Positions 17,866-26,978 are shown, counted from the stretch's first letter. The stretch: DNA of 64,000 bases from Arthrobacter sp. FB24 (GCF_000196235.1 NC_008541.1:1364001-1428000), one strand, 5' to 3'. Made by a program: numbers and translations. Notes: generated from the sequence alone by a model not told the origin.

Positions 17866-18818
17866 CGGGTGTCTCCGGTGCCGGTGCGGGCCGTGGTGCT
17901 CCGGTCCGGCGCGGCCAGCCATTCCTGGCCCTGGCCCAGGCCAACGACGGATTCGAGCGGGTCGCCTCCGGGGATCCGGGCGGCTTCCTCGGCCGTTGGT
18001 GCCGTGAGGAACCAGGCCTCGTAGTGGTCGTCCAACACTCCGTGAGCTTCGGGCAGGTAGGCGGTGAACACCGGGTTCTCCGCCGGCTGGAGGTCCTTAA
18101 GGGCGGCAACGCCGGGCGCGTCGCCCAGCACCAGCCGGGCCCTGGCGTCGCCACCCAGGGCAATGTCCCCGGTGGCTTCGAAATAGATGTCGGACTTCAT
18201 GAGCATCCCGCGGAAGGCGCAGTAGTTGGAGGCGGCGAGCTTGAGCGGGATGCCCACAGCCGGGGGCCGTTCAATTTCGATAAAGCAGCCCAGCCTGCCG
18301 CCGTCGTCGTACTGCGCCGAAACCGCCGCGTCGGTGACCACGAAGTCCAGGTTGGCCTGGTGCTTGGGCATGCCCCAGATGCCCTTGCCGCCTTTGACCG
18401 AAACCTCGGTGCTGACCGGCAGGTCCACCACGTACTGGCCCAGTCCGAAGGTCTTTTGGAAGACCAGCGGCAGCAGCGGAGGTGCGGGCCGGGAGCCGTG
18501 CGTGACGGCGATGGCCAGCGAGTATTCGATGTATTTGCCGATGTCCGTCGACTTGTAGTTCACCACGGTGACCACCAGCAGCCCCTTGCCACCCAGACTG
18601 AACGGCCGCAGTTCCGTGCCGGGCAGGATGGCAGCGGCCGCGCGCTTGTTGATGGGGAAGGCCGCCATCAGCACCGGGGAATCGTCGGAGTTGACCGGCA
18701 TGGAGTACTTGATGCCGTCCACCGAGGCATGCTGTCCGCGCAGGCGCTCCTGGCGGTGCGGCACGGGTGATGGCACGAGCCGCAGCAGGGAAGCGGCAAG
18801 ACCGATGAGTTTGTTCAT
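17862..18818 (-). CDS. Acetoacetate decarboxylase-like protein
   Basis: A 318-residue protein of the ADC fold. The active-site stretch GKGIWGMPKHQAN aligns with the GYPKK motif of acetoacetate decarboxylase: the Schiff-base lysine is kept (Lys152), but the second lysine that lowers its pKa is replaced by His153. Relatives with such changes act as decarboxylases, aldolase-dehydratases or cyclases on beta-keto substrates, so true acetoacetate decarboxylation should not be assumed. An N-terminal extension of about 35 residues is weakly hydrophobic and basic. The start (ATG 18818) overlaps the stop of the alpha/beta hydrolase gene by ATGA and its own stop overlaps the next start, placing it in the middle of the coupled operon. 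Confidence 0.82.
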   Translation of the reverse strand: MNKLIGLAASLLRLVPSPVPHRQERLRGQHASVDGIKYSMPVNSDDSPVLMAAFPINKRAAAAILPGTELRPFSLGGKGLLVVTVVNYKSTDIGKYIEYSLAIAVTHGSRPAPPLLPLVFQKTFGLGQYVVDLPVSTEVSVKGGKGIWGMPKHQANLDFVVTDAAVSAQYDDGGRLGCFIEIERPPAVGIPLKLAASNYCAFRGMLMKSDIYFEATGDIALGGDARARLVLGDAPGVAALKDLQPAENPVFTAYLPEAHGVLDDHYEAWFLTAPTAEEAARIPGGDPLESVVGLGQGQEWLAAPDRSTTARTGTGDTR

Positions 18819-19879
18819 CTGTTCAGCTCCTTGAGGATGACGGGGTAGGTGTCCGCCCAGGCGCGGGCACCAAAGAAGACGTCAAGGTGCCCGTACCCGG
18901 ACAACAGGTGCAGGGAATCCTTGCCGGGCCTGTGGTCCTGGAAGAAGGCGAAGGTCCGTTCCTGGCTTTCGGGCAGGAAGCAGCGGTTGTTGCGGCCGGC
19001 CAGGAAGGAGAATCTGGCGTCGGTCTGCGGCGCTTCGGCCAGGAAGTTCGCGGGCAGTTCCGGGTGGTTTCCCGCGGCCACCATGCGTCGGGCCAGAACG
19101 CTGCGGCCCATCTCGGACAGGAAAGTGAACGGCACCTCGGCAAACTCCCCGCTGATCCAGTTGTGGGTGGCCTCGTCCAGGTTCTCGTGCGACCAGAGCG
19201 CGGGCCGGCCGCTGCCGTACGTGAAGCTGACCAGCCGGCAGACCAGGTTGTCGCATTCGTGGTGGGTGGCCTTGACCATGGACCTGAGGATGCGGGAGAA
19301 GTACCCGTTGGATTTGTAGCCCCACGCAGGTGATAGATAGGGCGTGAACGGCTTCAGCAGCTCGGCCAGGTAAGTGATCTTGATGACCGACCACAGCGGG
19401 ATCACGGGATGCAGGGACACTGCGTTCGACACCACCGTATCCACCCGTGGCAGGAGCCCGGCCACGGCCGCCATGGTGAAGGAAACCGACCCCTGGCAGT
19501 GGATGACCGCCTTCAGCGTTTCGGCGCCGGTGACTCCCAGGACGTATTCGACGGCGGCAGGGTGGTCGTACACGGCGGCGTCGCCCAGCGTCCACGAGAG
19601 GGGTTCCAAGTCGATGGAGGCCCGCCAGTTCAGGAGCCAGACGTCCCAGCCGTCTTCCAACAGGGCGTCCACCAGGGTCCGCGGCAGCGGAGGCCGGAAA
19701 AGCTCGGCGCGGACCCCGGCCCCGTGGACCAGCAGCACCGGCCCTTTATCCGGAGCTCCGGCGTCGGGCGGTGCAGCGGACGTGACGTGCACCAGGGTCA
19801 GGGGCGTGCCGTCTCCGGCGGGAAACGGGATGACTTCCGTGACGTGGTCCGCCCGGGTGACGGCGCGGGGGCTGTTCAT
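18815..19879 (-). CDS. Alpha/beta hydrolase with Cys in the nucleophile elbow
   Basis: A 354-residue protein with the oxyanion 'LLVHGAGVRAELF' (50-62), a nucleophile elbow reading IHCQGS (Cys128 where Ser is usual), and a likely catalytic His in SGYGHLDVFFG (His331). Hydrolase domains with Cys here occur with or fused to cholesterol-oxidase-like GMC proteins in actinobacteria. That agrees with the GMC gene two positions upstream. The reaction may be hydrolysis of an activated ester or thioester, or no hydrolysis at all. It shares ATGA overlaps with both neighbours (19876-19879 and 18815-18818). No signal peptide is seen. Confidence 0.82.
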   Translation of the reverse strand: MNSPRAVTRADHVTEVIPFPAGDGTPLTLVHVTSAAPPDAGAPDKGPVLLVHGAGVRAELFRPPLPRTLVDALLEDGWDVWLLNWRASIDLEPLSWTLGDAAVYDHPAAVEYVLGVTGAETLKAVIHCQGSVSFTMAAVAGLLPRVDTVVSNAVSLHPVIPLWSVIKITYLAELLKPFTPYLSPAWGYKSNGYFSRILRSMVKATHHECDNLVCRLVSFTYGSGRPALWSHENLDEATHNWISGEFAEVPFTFLSEMGRSVLARRMVAAGNHPELPANFLAEAPQTDARFSFLAGRNNRCFLPESQERTFAFFQDHRPGKDSLHLLSGYGHLDVFFGARAWADTYPVILKELNR

Positions 19880-21918
19880 TGGCCGAATCCTTCCCTGGCG
19901 ATGGTGACCGGCGGTTCGAAAAGCCGGAGCGGCGGCAAACCGCCGGCGGGCACGGGGCGGAGGCCGCCGTCGTCGTTTTCCGCCAGGGTCCAGTCCCGGC
20001 AGACGCGGTCCACTGCCACGGGATAAACCGTCAGGTTGCCGTCTGCCGTGATCCGGATCCGCAGGAAGCCCTTGTGGTCCTCAATGGCCTGGCCGGACAT
20101 GGCCCACGACGCCACTTCTCCGCGTGGCGTGCCCAGGATGAAGAGCGCGAACGCTTCGCTGCCGGCAGCAAACCCGGCGGCGAAGATGATGGCGAGTACC
20201 AGCGCAAGAGTCACGAAGGGCGGCCATGCCGCCTGCCACGGAAGGAGGAGGACGACGGCGATCCCCGCACCGAGCGCCGAGAGCTGCCACAGCGCACCGC
20301 GGGCAACGGTGAACCCGGCGCCGTTCTCCCGGGGATCGCGGGCGAGGCCGAGCGCGGTGCCGAGGGTGACCAGCAATAGGAGCAGGAACAGGGGGACTGC
20401 GAGGATGGTCAGCGCAAGGAGCCCGGTGTTGCCTGCCCTCAGGCTGAGCAGGCTGTCCACGAAGGAGAGCCCGCGGAAAGCACTGAAGACGGTCCAGAGC
20501 GTCAGCGCAGCCACCACGTGCGCGATGCCGAGTGCCGAGCCGAAGCCCGGGTTCCGCAGCGGAAGCCAGAACGGCGTCAGCGGATTGGCCAGGCGTCCGC
20601 GGAACTGCCGTGACTCGGCTGCGCCCGGGAAGGTTCCCGGAGCCAGGGCGAAGCGTCGCCCGGTGCCGGGATTGCTCCGTGGTTCTGCCGGGGCCGGCGC
20701 GCGGGGCTCGGTGCCGGTGAGGGCATGTGCAGGCTGGTGCGCCGGCAGCGTGAGCTCCGCAGGCAGCCACCGGGCGTCCAGGAGGAACGCGCCACCCAGG
20801 CCGCAGGTGATGAGCTGGGTCCGGCGCGGGTCGTCCCCGGGCCGGGTGCCGGTCCGTTCGCCGGCCGCTTCCGGTGCCTGTTCCTCGTAACGCGAATAGT
20901 GGTGCAGGTCCCCGGTGAGCCACAACCGCACGGACGCCCCGGTTTCCTCGAACAGCCCGGCGCGGCGGTTGAAACGGCGCCGCAAGTAGTCCTGCTCGAA
21001 GAAATGCACCTGCCGGAAGGCATTCGCGTTTTCGGTTTCCCGCACCCAGTAGGGGGCTGCCACGCAGAGGATGATGGCATCGCCGGGCCGCAGCCTGGTG
21101 GTCACCGTGTTGTAGAAGTAGTCCAGCTGCGGTTCGTCGATGTACTGGCCCAGCTGGCTGTCCAGCCCCACGAGCCACCAGCCGGGCGAGTCATCCCCGC
21201 CCGTCAGCCGGAGCGCGAAGTAGCTGCGCGTCTGGATGGTCCGCCAGCCGCCGATGTTCCGTTGCCGGGTGAAGAGCCGGATGAAGGACGTCAGGCCGTC
21301 GTACCAGTCATGGTTGCCGGGAAGCGCCAGCAGCACGCCGTCCCGGCCGGGGGAGCGGCCACCGGGCAGCGCGGTCCGGTACGGCCCCACCATGCGGTCT
21401 TCGTAGGCGGCCGGCGCGGCCACCGGATACACCTCGTCGCCGCCCAGCACCAGAACTTTGCCGCGGCTCAGTTCATGCCCGTCCACCAGCAGCGACTTTT
21501 CGGCCAGCAACGACGCCACCGTGTAGGTGGCATCAAAGCCGTCGCCGAGGTCGGCCGTGAAATCCAGCCACAGCGTCGCGGCCCCGGAGTCCCCGGACCC
21601 GTGCGCGAGGGCGGCTCCCCGGCCGTTGGAGTCCCCGCCGGGTTCGTCGGAGCGTGACGGGCGCTGCGTTCCGGGCAGCCCCAGGTCGCGGACCACCGGC
21701 TGCGCGGGCTGGCCGGGCACGGGCAGCCGGTCCAGGTCGAGATCGTAGCGGGGAAAGCCGCCCTCCAGTTCACGTTTGTCGCCGAAATCGGCGAAGACGG
21801 ACGCGAGGACAACCCGCACGGCGGTCCTGCCCAGCTGGGCCGGGGCGAGCCAGCGCACTGCGTCCCGCGGAGTGAAGCCAAGTCTGTCGCTGTGCTGAGC
21901 CAGCTCAGCCCGTTTCAT
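19876..21918 (-). CDS. Membrane-linked calcineurin-like metallophosphoesterase
   Basis: A 680-residue protein. Residues about 90-380 carry the metallophosphoesterase metal ligands: 'TADLGDGFD', 'LVLGGDEVYP', 'LPGNHDWYD' and 'LTGDLHHYSRYE'. After an Ala/Pro/Arg-rich linker, four to five hydrophobic segments (about 480-610) anchor it in the membrane, followed by a short soluble tail. The start ATG 21918 lies 13 bases after the GMC stop, with GAAGGG upstream; the longer frame overlaps the GMC gene. A phosphoesterase domain fused to such a membrane region is unusual and suggests a lipid-linked phosphate or nucleotide at the membrane as substrate; this is inference. Confidence 0.82.
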   Translation of the reverse strand: MKRAELAQHSDRLGFTPRDAVRWLAPAQLGRTAVRVVLASVFADFGDKRELEGGFPRYDLDLDRLPVPGQPAQPVVRDLGLPGTQRPSRSDEPGGDSNGRGAALAHGSGDSGAATLWLDFTADLGDGFDATYTVASLLAEKSLLVDGHELSRGKVLVLGGDEVYPVAAPAAYEDRMVGPYRTALPGGRSPGRDGVLLALPGNHDWYDGLTSFIRLFTRQRNIGGWRTIQTRSYFALRLTGGDDSPGWWLVGLDSQLGQYIDEPQLDYFYNTVTTRLRPGDAIILCVAAPYWVRETENANAFRQVHFFEQDYLRRRFNRRAGLFEETGASVRLWLTGDLHHYSRYEEQAPEAAGERTGTRPGDDPRRTQLITCGLGGAFLLDARWLPAELTLPAHQPAHALTGTEPRAPAPAEPRSNPGTGRRFALAPGTFPGAAESRQFRGRLANPLTPFWLPLRNPGFGSALGIAHVVAALTLWTVFSAFRGLSFVDSLLSLRAGNTGLLALTILAVPLFLLLLLVTLGTALGLARDPRENGAGFTVARGALWQLSALGAGIAVVLLLPWQAAWPPFVTLALVLAIIFAAGFAAGSEAFALFILGTPRGEVASWAMSGQAIEDHKGFLRIRITADGNLTVYPVAVDRVCRDWTLAENDDGGLRPVPAGGLPPLRLFEPPVTIAREGFGQ

Positions 21919-21931
21919 GCCCCGTCGCCCT

Positions 21932-24601
21932 TCACTGCCGGCCGGCGGACCGGCCGTGTATCCGGCGGCCGTACACCTGCCAGAGCTCGCCAAGAAAGAC
22001 CTTGCCGAATGCTGCCAGGGCGCTCGCAGGGTTCGGTCCCGCGACGCGGAACGTTGTCAGTTGCCGGGCGAAGTCCCACGGCCGGATGAACAGCATCCCT
22101 GCGCCCGCCACCACGGCGGGGCCGTGCGGGGCGGCCGCCTGCGGAGCGGTTGAGACCGGCAGCTTCGGGTCCGGGGACGGAACATGCCCGCGCAGGACGG
22201 TGACGTACAGTGTGGTGGTGTCACCCCAGACGTCGAAGCCTGCATCGTTGCGGACGTCCTTGTGGCCCACGAAAGTCAGCGGAGTGCCGCCCGGATCGCG
22301 CAGCCAGAGCCGGTAGAGCATCTTCCGGCCGGCAGGTTCAGGGCCGTCCTTGACGAAGAGATTGAACCAGCCCCGTTCCACTGGCAGGCGGCCGCCGAAC
22401 TGGTCGGCCAGGACGTAGCCCTCAGCAGTTGCCGGATGGAGCGGATCACGCACGAACTCGTCAATGTCAGCGGCCGTGATGGTGAGTTCGAACATCATCC
22501 GGCGGCTGCGGTCACGGCCCAGGCTGCGTCCCTCCTCAGGGTCCGTGACGCCGGCGCTGAACCACCCGTGCATCTGTTCGGTGAAGCTGACGGAGGACGG
22601 CCCTGTTTCGGCCAGTTCGGTTTCCTCCTCGATCTCAGCTTCCTGCAGTGCCTCGCTTTCGGGGAGCATCATTTCGGGGGAGATGCCCACCTCCGGGGAT
22701 ACTGCGGATGGCAGGCCCAGCGAGCGGCTGGCGGCCCGCGGGACGAACGTGCCTTCTTCGGCCGGGGCCTTGGCACCTTTCGTGGCGTCGGGCACCAAGG
22801 CGCGAAGCGGCCCCGGCTGGTAGCCGGTAATCCCGTCGTCGAAAGTCACGCCGCCGGTATTGCCGGGCGGGAACCCGGGAGTGTCCAGGCCGCCGCGCTG
22901 CCGGTCCGCTCCCGTTCCGTTCAGGATCCGGTCGCAGGCCCGTTCGGCAAATGCGGCGATGGTCAGGGCGGGGTTGGCTCCCACCGGACCGGGCATCACG
23001 GCTCCGTCCACCACGTGCAGCCCGGGGTAGCCAAAGACCTCACCGTAGGAATCGCACACGCCTTCGCTGCTGTTCCGTCCTGCCGGGGCGCCGCCCAGCG
23101 GATGCACGGTGATGACCCGTTTGCTCCACCAGAGCGGATTCTGCTTGAAGCTCCCGCCCAGTTCCGTGGCGATCGCCTGCATCGTGGCCTGCATCCGGCC
23201 GAAGTACGCGGCCGAGGTGGCGAGGGTCCAGTTGATGGCCAGCCGGCCGCCCTGGAGGGTCATCACGCCGTCCGGTATGTCCCGGCCCATGCCGAGCAGG
23301 GGCACGGAGGACGCTGACAGCCGGCCGTCTCCCAGGGCCGCGGCAAGATCGGCGGAGATGTTGGAGCGCTGGGCCTGGAAGAGCCGGTCCTTGAGGAGCT
23401 GCACCATCACTTTGCCCGCGCGCTTCGCCACCTGGCGGAACTGTCCGGTTTCCAGGAGCCAGTTCATGAACGACGGGTAGCCTGCGTCTTCGATGTAGTA
23501 CCCGCGGCCGTCGCCGCCGTCGGTGGAGTCGGGCGTGCGGATAGCCGTGGTGATGACCGGCCCCACGCTGCCCGACAGCGTGCGCGTGACGCCGTCGGGG
23601 TCCTTGGCGTCCAGGACGAAGCCCAGCAGGTCCCCGTTCCCGCTGAACCTGGTGCCCAGTGCGGGGCTCAGCGCGGGAAGCGAGGCGCGGTTGCGCAGCA
23701 GCAGGAACGTGGTGCCAAACGTTCCGGCGGCGAGGATGAGCCGGCGGCAGTGGATTAGCTGTTCGCGCAGGAGCCCGGGCGCGGTGTCGGCGGGATCGTG
23801 GACGACGTATCGGACTTCATAGCCGCCTCCCGGAAGGGGACGGATGCCGCGGACGTCGTGGTGGGTCCGGATGTCCGCGCCGGCAGCCTTGGCCGCGGAC
23901 AGGTAGTTGTGGTCCAGGGTGTTCTTGGCGCCGGTGTTGCACCCGATGTCGCATTCGCCGGAGAGGGTGCAGGTGGTGCGGACCGTCCCCTCGCCATGGA
24001 CGCTTCCATACGGGGCGGGCGGCAGCACCTGGTTCCTTGCGGGAGCCGCACCAGGGGAAGCCGCAAAGGTGACGGCGATGGGCGGTCGCGTGATGCTGAG
24101 TCCGAGTGCGCGCGCGGCGGCTTCCATGGCCAGGGTCTTGGGGGTGTCCCGGTAAGGGTAGGGCACGGGGCGGAGCATGGCTTCGGCGGCATCGTAATAG
24201 GGCTCGAGGTCCTGCCTGCTGAACGGCCAGCTTTCGTAGCCTCCGCCGGGAACGGGGGATTCCTGGACAAACCAGTTCTTGTCCTTGCGCAGCAGCACGT
24301 TCGCGTAGATCAAGGATCCGCCGCCCAGGCCGCTGGAGACAATTCCTTCCAGGCCCCTGAAGGTCCAGGCATCAAAGAGACCGTACAGGCCCTTGTCCGG
24401 ATCCCAGAAATTCCGGCCCATCTCGGACGGTGTCCTGGCGAAGCTTCCCGGCGGGTAGGCCCTGCCCCGTTCCATCAGGACCACGGACTGGCCGCCGGCC
24501 GCCAACCGGTAGGACGCTACCGATCCGCCGAAGCCGGAGCCCACCACCACGGCGTCCACCGACTCCGCGGGATCATCGTCGCCTTGCACCACCGGTTCCA
24601 C
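21932..24601 (-). CDS. GMC-family FAD oxidoreductase, cholesterol-oxidase-like, with C-terminal extension
   Basis: An 889-residue flavoenzyme. The FAD loop VVVGSGFGGSVAS is near residue 20, followed by 'SSGLGGGSLIYANVL', a cysteine cluster in CTLSGECDIGCNTGAKNTL (about 215-235), and the C-terminal GMC signatures 'VHPLGG' and 'GPVGANPALTIAAFAER' (about 540-580). Beyond about 640, 250 residues form an extra domain ('MHGWFSAGVTDPEEGRSLG...ELTITAADIDEF...WFNLFVK...LYRLWLRD') not needed for GMC catalysis. Substrate is probably a sterol-like or lipid alcohol. GTG 24601 is the chosen start: AGGGGG sits 7 bases before it and the FAD motif follows closely. It is the first gene of the seven-gene operon. 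Confidence 0.87.
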   Translation of the reverse strand: MEPVVQGDDDPAESVDAVVVGSGFGGSVASYRLAAGGQSVVLMERGRAYPPGSFARTPSEMGRNFWDPDKGLYGLFDAWTFRGLEGIVSSGLGGGSLIYANVLLRKDKNWFVQESPVPGGGYESWPFSRQDLEPYYDAAEAMLRPVPYPYRDTPKTLAMEAAARALGLSITRPPIAVTFAASPGAAPARNQVLPPAPYGSVHGEGTVRTTCTLSGECDIGCNTGAKNTLDHNYLSAAKAAGADIRTHHDVRGIRPLPGGGYEVRYVVHDPADTAPGLLREQLIHCRRLILAAGTFGTTFLLLRNRASLPALSPALGTRFSGNGDLLGFVLDAKDPDGVTRTLSGSVGPVITTAIRTPDSTDGGDGRGYYIEDAGYPSFMNWLLETGQFRQVAKRAGKVMVQLLKDRLFQAQRSNISADLAAALGDGRLSASSVPLLGMGRDIPDGVMTLQGGRLAINWTLATSAAYFGRMQATMQAIATELGGSFKQNPLWWSKRVITVHPLGGAPAGRNSSEGVCDSYGEVFGYPGLHVVDGAVMPGPVGANPALTIAAFAERACDRILNGTGADRQRGGLDTPGFPPGNTGGVTFDDGITGYQPGPLRALVPDATKGAKAPAEEGTFVPRAASRSLGLPSAVSPEVGISPEMMLPESEALQEAEIEEETELAETGPSSVSFTEQMHGWFSAGVTDPEEGRSLGRDRSRRMMFELTITAADIDEFVRDPLHPATAEGYVLADQFGGRLPVERGWFNLFVKDGPEPAGRKMLYRLWLRDPGGTPLTFVGHKDVRNDAGFDVWGDTTTLYVTVLRGHVPSPDPKLPVSTAPQAAAPHGPAVVAGAGMLFIRPWDFARQLTTFRVAGPNPASALAAFGKVFLGELWQVYGRRIHGRSAGRQ

Positions 24602-24767
24602 GCAATTCCCCCTGGAAGAGCTGACTCGCCGAACACCCCTGCGGCCGCGCACCAGAGAGGTACGGAGGCGGCCTCGGAGCGGTCAGACGCAAACCATAGC
24701 GACATGTTCCCACTGCGGCCCGGGTCTGTCCACGGACTGCGGGGCGGCCGGCGTCGGCGAGGAACCG

Positions 24768-25931
24768 CTAGACCCGAATCCGGTATCCGCGCTTGACCAC
24801 GGTTTCCACCATCCGGCCGTCCGGCAGCGAGGACCGAAGCCGGCTGACAGTCATGTCCAGCGCATGCACGGAGCCGCGCAGTTCGAGCAGTTCGGAGAGC
24901 GCTTCCCGGGACAGGACGGCGCCTTCGGCGCCCAGCAGGGCCCGCAGCAACAGGAGGGGTGCCGGTGCCATTTCGACCGGTTCCCCGTCGATCCGAAGTG
25001 ACCGTCCGCGGAGCTCCACGTTGCCGGACCGGGTGTCCAGGCGGCGGACGTGGTTCAAGGCAAGGTGTTCGCAGACCAGCCGGATCAGGGCGCCCATCCG
25101 GAAGCGTTCCGGTATGAGCGGTGACAGCCCGGCGTCGATCAGCGGCTGCGCCGTGATGGGACCGACGACGGCGGTGGTGACGGTGGTCTTCAGGGCGTCG
25201 ACGAGCTGCTTGTAGAGGCCCATCTCGTGGGCGGTGCTCCACATGGCGTCGACGGCGGGCGCGCTGGTGAACGTCAGGACGTCCAGGTTGCCGCTGCAGG
25301 CTGCCTCGATCAGCCGCGGCAGTTTGTCCTCGCCGTCGGGTTTGACCCAGCGGTAGGGGGTGACGGTCAGGACGGTGGCGCCGGACATCTTGAGCCGCTC
25401 CAGCTGGCGGACGTCCGTGTAGCCGTGCAGCTGCACCGCCACGGTCTTGCCGCGGACGCCTTCCTTCAGCAGCATGTCCACCAGGGTGGCCGTGGTTTCG
25501 TCGCTGCTGATTCCGACGTCGGCGAGTCCGGCGGCGCGGACGGCGCCGCGTGCCTTAGGACCGCGGACGAACATGCGGCAGGCCGCGAGGGTCTCCAGCA
25601 GTTCGTCGCCGATGCCGGACGCGTCAGCCGCCTCGCACCAGCGGCGCATGCCGTAGGCAGTGGTGGCGATGCACAGATCGGGCTTGGCGGCAATGACGGC
25701 CTTGGTGTCCTCGACGAGCCGCATGTCCTCCTGCACCGGTGCGATCTTGAGCGCGGGTGCGTGCAGTACCTCCGCCCCGCGCCGCTCCAGGGCCTCGATC
25801 AGGTCCTGGGAGCGCCGGTGCGACGTCACACCGATCCGGAACCCCTCCAGGGGCGAATCGGGGGCGTCGGCCGCGGGGGAGTCCTGCGGGCCTGCGGCGG
25901 AAGCGGGGGCAATTGAGTTCATGGCGCTCAT
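24768..25931 (-). CDS. nnaR: NnaR-type regulator: HemD-like domain plus OmpR winged helix
   Basis: A 387-residue protein. Residues about 30-275 have the two-lobed uroporphyrinogen-III synthase fold ('GFRIGVTSHRRSQDLIEALERRGAEVLHAPALKI', 'DVLTFTSAPAVDAMW', 'TAVVGPITAQPL'). Residues about 300-387 are an OmpR-type winged helix ('VELRGRSLRIDGEPVEMAPAPLLLLRALL...DMTVSRLRSSLPDGRMVETVVKRGYRIRV'). This fusion is the NnaR type, which in actinobacteria works with GlnR to activate nitrate/nitrite assimilation genes; the HemD-like half is thought to sense rather than make haem. ATG 25931 follows the cobA stop by 10 bases with GAAAG upstream. Its place in the nirB-cobA operon supports the call. Confidence 0.85.
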   Translation of the reverse strand: MSAMNSIAPASAAGPQDSPAADAPDSPLEGFRIGVTSHRRSQDLIEALERRGAEVLHAPALKIAPVQEDMRLVEDTKAVIAAKPDLCIATTAYGMRRWCEAADASGIGDELLETLAACRMFVRGPKARGAVRAAGLADVGISSDETTATLVDMLLKEGVRGKTVAVQLHGYTDVRQLERLKMSGATVLTVTPYRWVKPDGEDKLPRLIEAACSGNLDVLTFTSAPAVDAMWSTAHEMGLYKQLVDALKTTVTTAVVGPITAQPLIDAGLSPLIPERFRMGALIRLVCEHLALNHVRRLDTRSGNVELRGRSLRIDGEPVEMAPAPLLLLRALLGAEGAVLSREALSELLELRGSVHALDMTVSRLRSSLPDGRMVETVVKRGYRIRV

Positions 25932-25941
25932 GGGTTTTCTT

Positions 25942-26976
25942 TCACGATTCAATCAGTGACGCTGCGAGGCGGTCGAGGTCAGCCGCCGCCTCGGCGTGCC
26001 CGCGGTTGGCTTCAGCCACCCGCACCACCTCGCCGATGACCAGCACTGCCGGGTTGGTACAGTCGGCGGCCGCGGTGACAATCGTACCCAGCTGGGCGAT
26101 GGTGGTGCGCTGTCCGGGGCGGTAGCCGCGTTCGACGACGGCCATCGGCATGTCTGCCGGCATGCCCGCCCGGCGCAGGCCGGCGGCCAGCTGGTGCAGG
26201 GTTCCGATGCCCATGAGGACCACGATGGTCCCGCCCAGCCCGGCGAGGTGGGTGAGCTCCTTCTCGGTCAGCGGGGCGTGGCCGGACACCACAGTGAACA
26301 TGTGGCTGACTTCGCGGTGGGTAACCGGGATCCCTGCCGCCGCGGGGACGGAGATGGCGCTGGTGACTCCGGAAACGACCTTGACCGGCACGCCGGCAGC
26401 CACGCAGGCGGCAACTTCCTCGCCGCCGCGGCCGAACACGTACGGGTCCCCGCCCTTGAGGCGGACCACGTTGTTGCCGGCCAGGGCGCTCTGCACCATG
26501 AGCTTCTCGATATCGCCCTGGCTGACTTTGTGGTGGCCGGGCTGCTTGCCTACATCCACCAGCTCGGCCGTGGTCAGGGACGGCAGTTCCTGGTAGGGGG
26601 CCAGACGGTCGTAGAACACGACGTCGGCATCGCGCAGCGCCTTGACGGCGGCAACGGTCAGCAATTCGCCGACGCCGGGGCCGCCGCCCACCAGGGTGAC
26701 GTGGCCCACCGCTCCGGCAGCCGGTTCAACCGACACCGGGATGCCGGTGAGGCGGCACCGCTCCAGCAGCGCGTCCCAGCCGTGCTGGCCGTCGTCGACG
26801 GCGGCCACGAGGAACGGGCGCTCGGGCAGCGGCCCGTCGTGGCTTGCGCCCTGCGGGGTGCTGAGCCTCGAGACGACTGCACCGGCGGCCTGGTAGCGGC
26901 GGACCGCTTGCCGTGCGGCGTGGTCGGATCCGGTGACCAGGACTTCGCGGCCGGTGAGATCAATGCTGAGCTGCAT
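25942..26976 (-). CDS. cobA: Uroporphyrinogen-III C-methyltransferase (sirohaem branch)
   Basis: A 344-residue SAM-dependent enzyme that makes precorrin-2, the sirohaem precursor needed by NirB. The methyltransferase domain spans about 92-335: 'VTLVGGGPGVGELLT', 'ADVVFYDRL', 'VRLKGGDPYVFGRGGEE' and 'GIPVTHREVSHMFTVVSGH'. The first 90 residues resemble the NAD-binding part of CysG/SirC but are short and lack a clear dinucleotide loop, so dehydrogenase activity is doubtful. It lies 2 bases after nirB and 10 bases before nnaR, in one operon. No ferrochelatase gene is in the window. Confidence 0.92.
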   Translation of the reverse strand: MQLSIDLTGREVLVTGSDHAARQAVRRYQAAGAVVSRLSTPQGASHDGPLPERPFLVAAVDDGQHGWDALLERCRLTGIPVSVEPAAGAVGHVTLVGGGPGVGELLTVAAVKALRDADVVFYDRLAPYQELPSLTTAELVDVGKQPGHHKVSQGDIEKLMVQSALAGNNVVRLKGGDPYVFGRGGEEVAACVAAGVPVKVVSGVTSAISVPAAAGIPVTHREVSHMFTVVSGHAPLTEKELTHLAGLGGTIVVLMGIGTLHQLAAGLRRAGMPADMPMAVVERGYRPGQRTTIAQLGTIVTAAADCTNPAVLVIGEVVRVAEANRGHAEAAADLDRLAASLIES

Positions 26977-26978
26977 GC

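Noticed and set aside
24768..25931. Assignment of the HemD-like protein as the haem-pathway uroporphyrinogen-III synthase
   Set aside because: The C-terminal winged helix and the nirB-cobA neighbourhood fit an NnaR-type regulator; other haem genes are not nearby.
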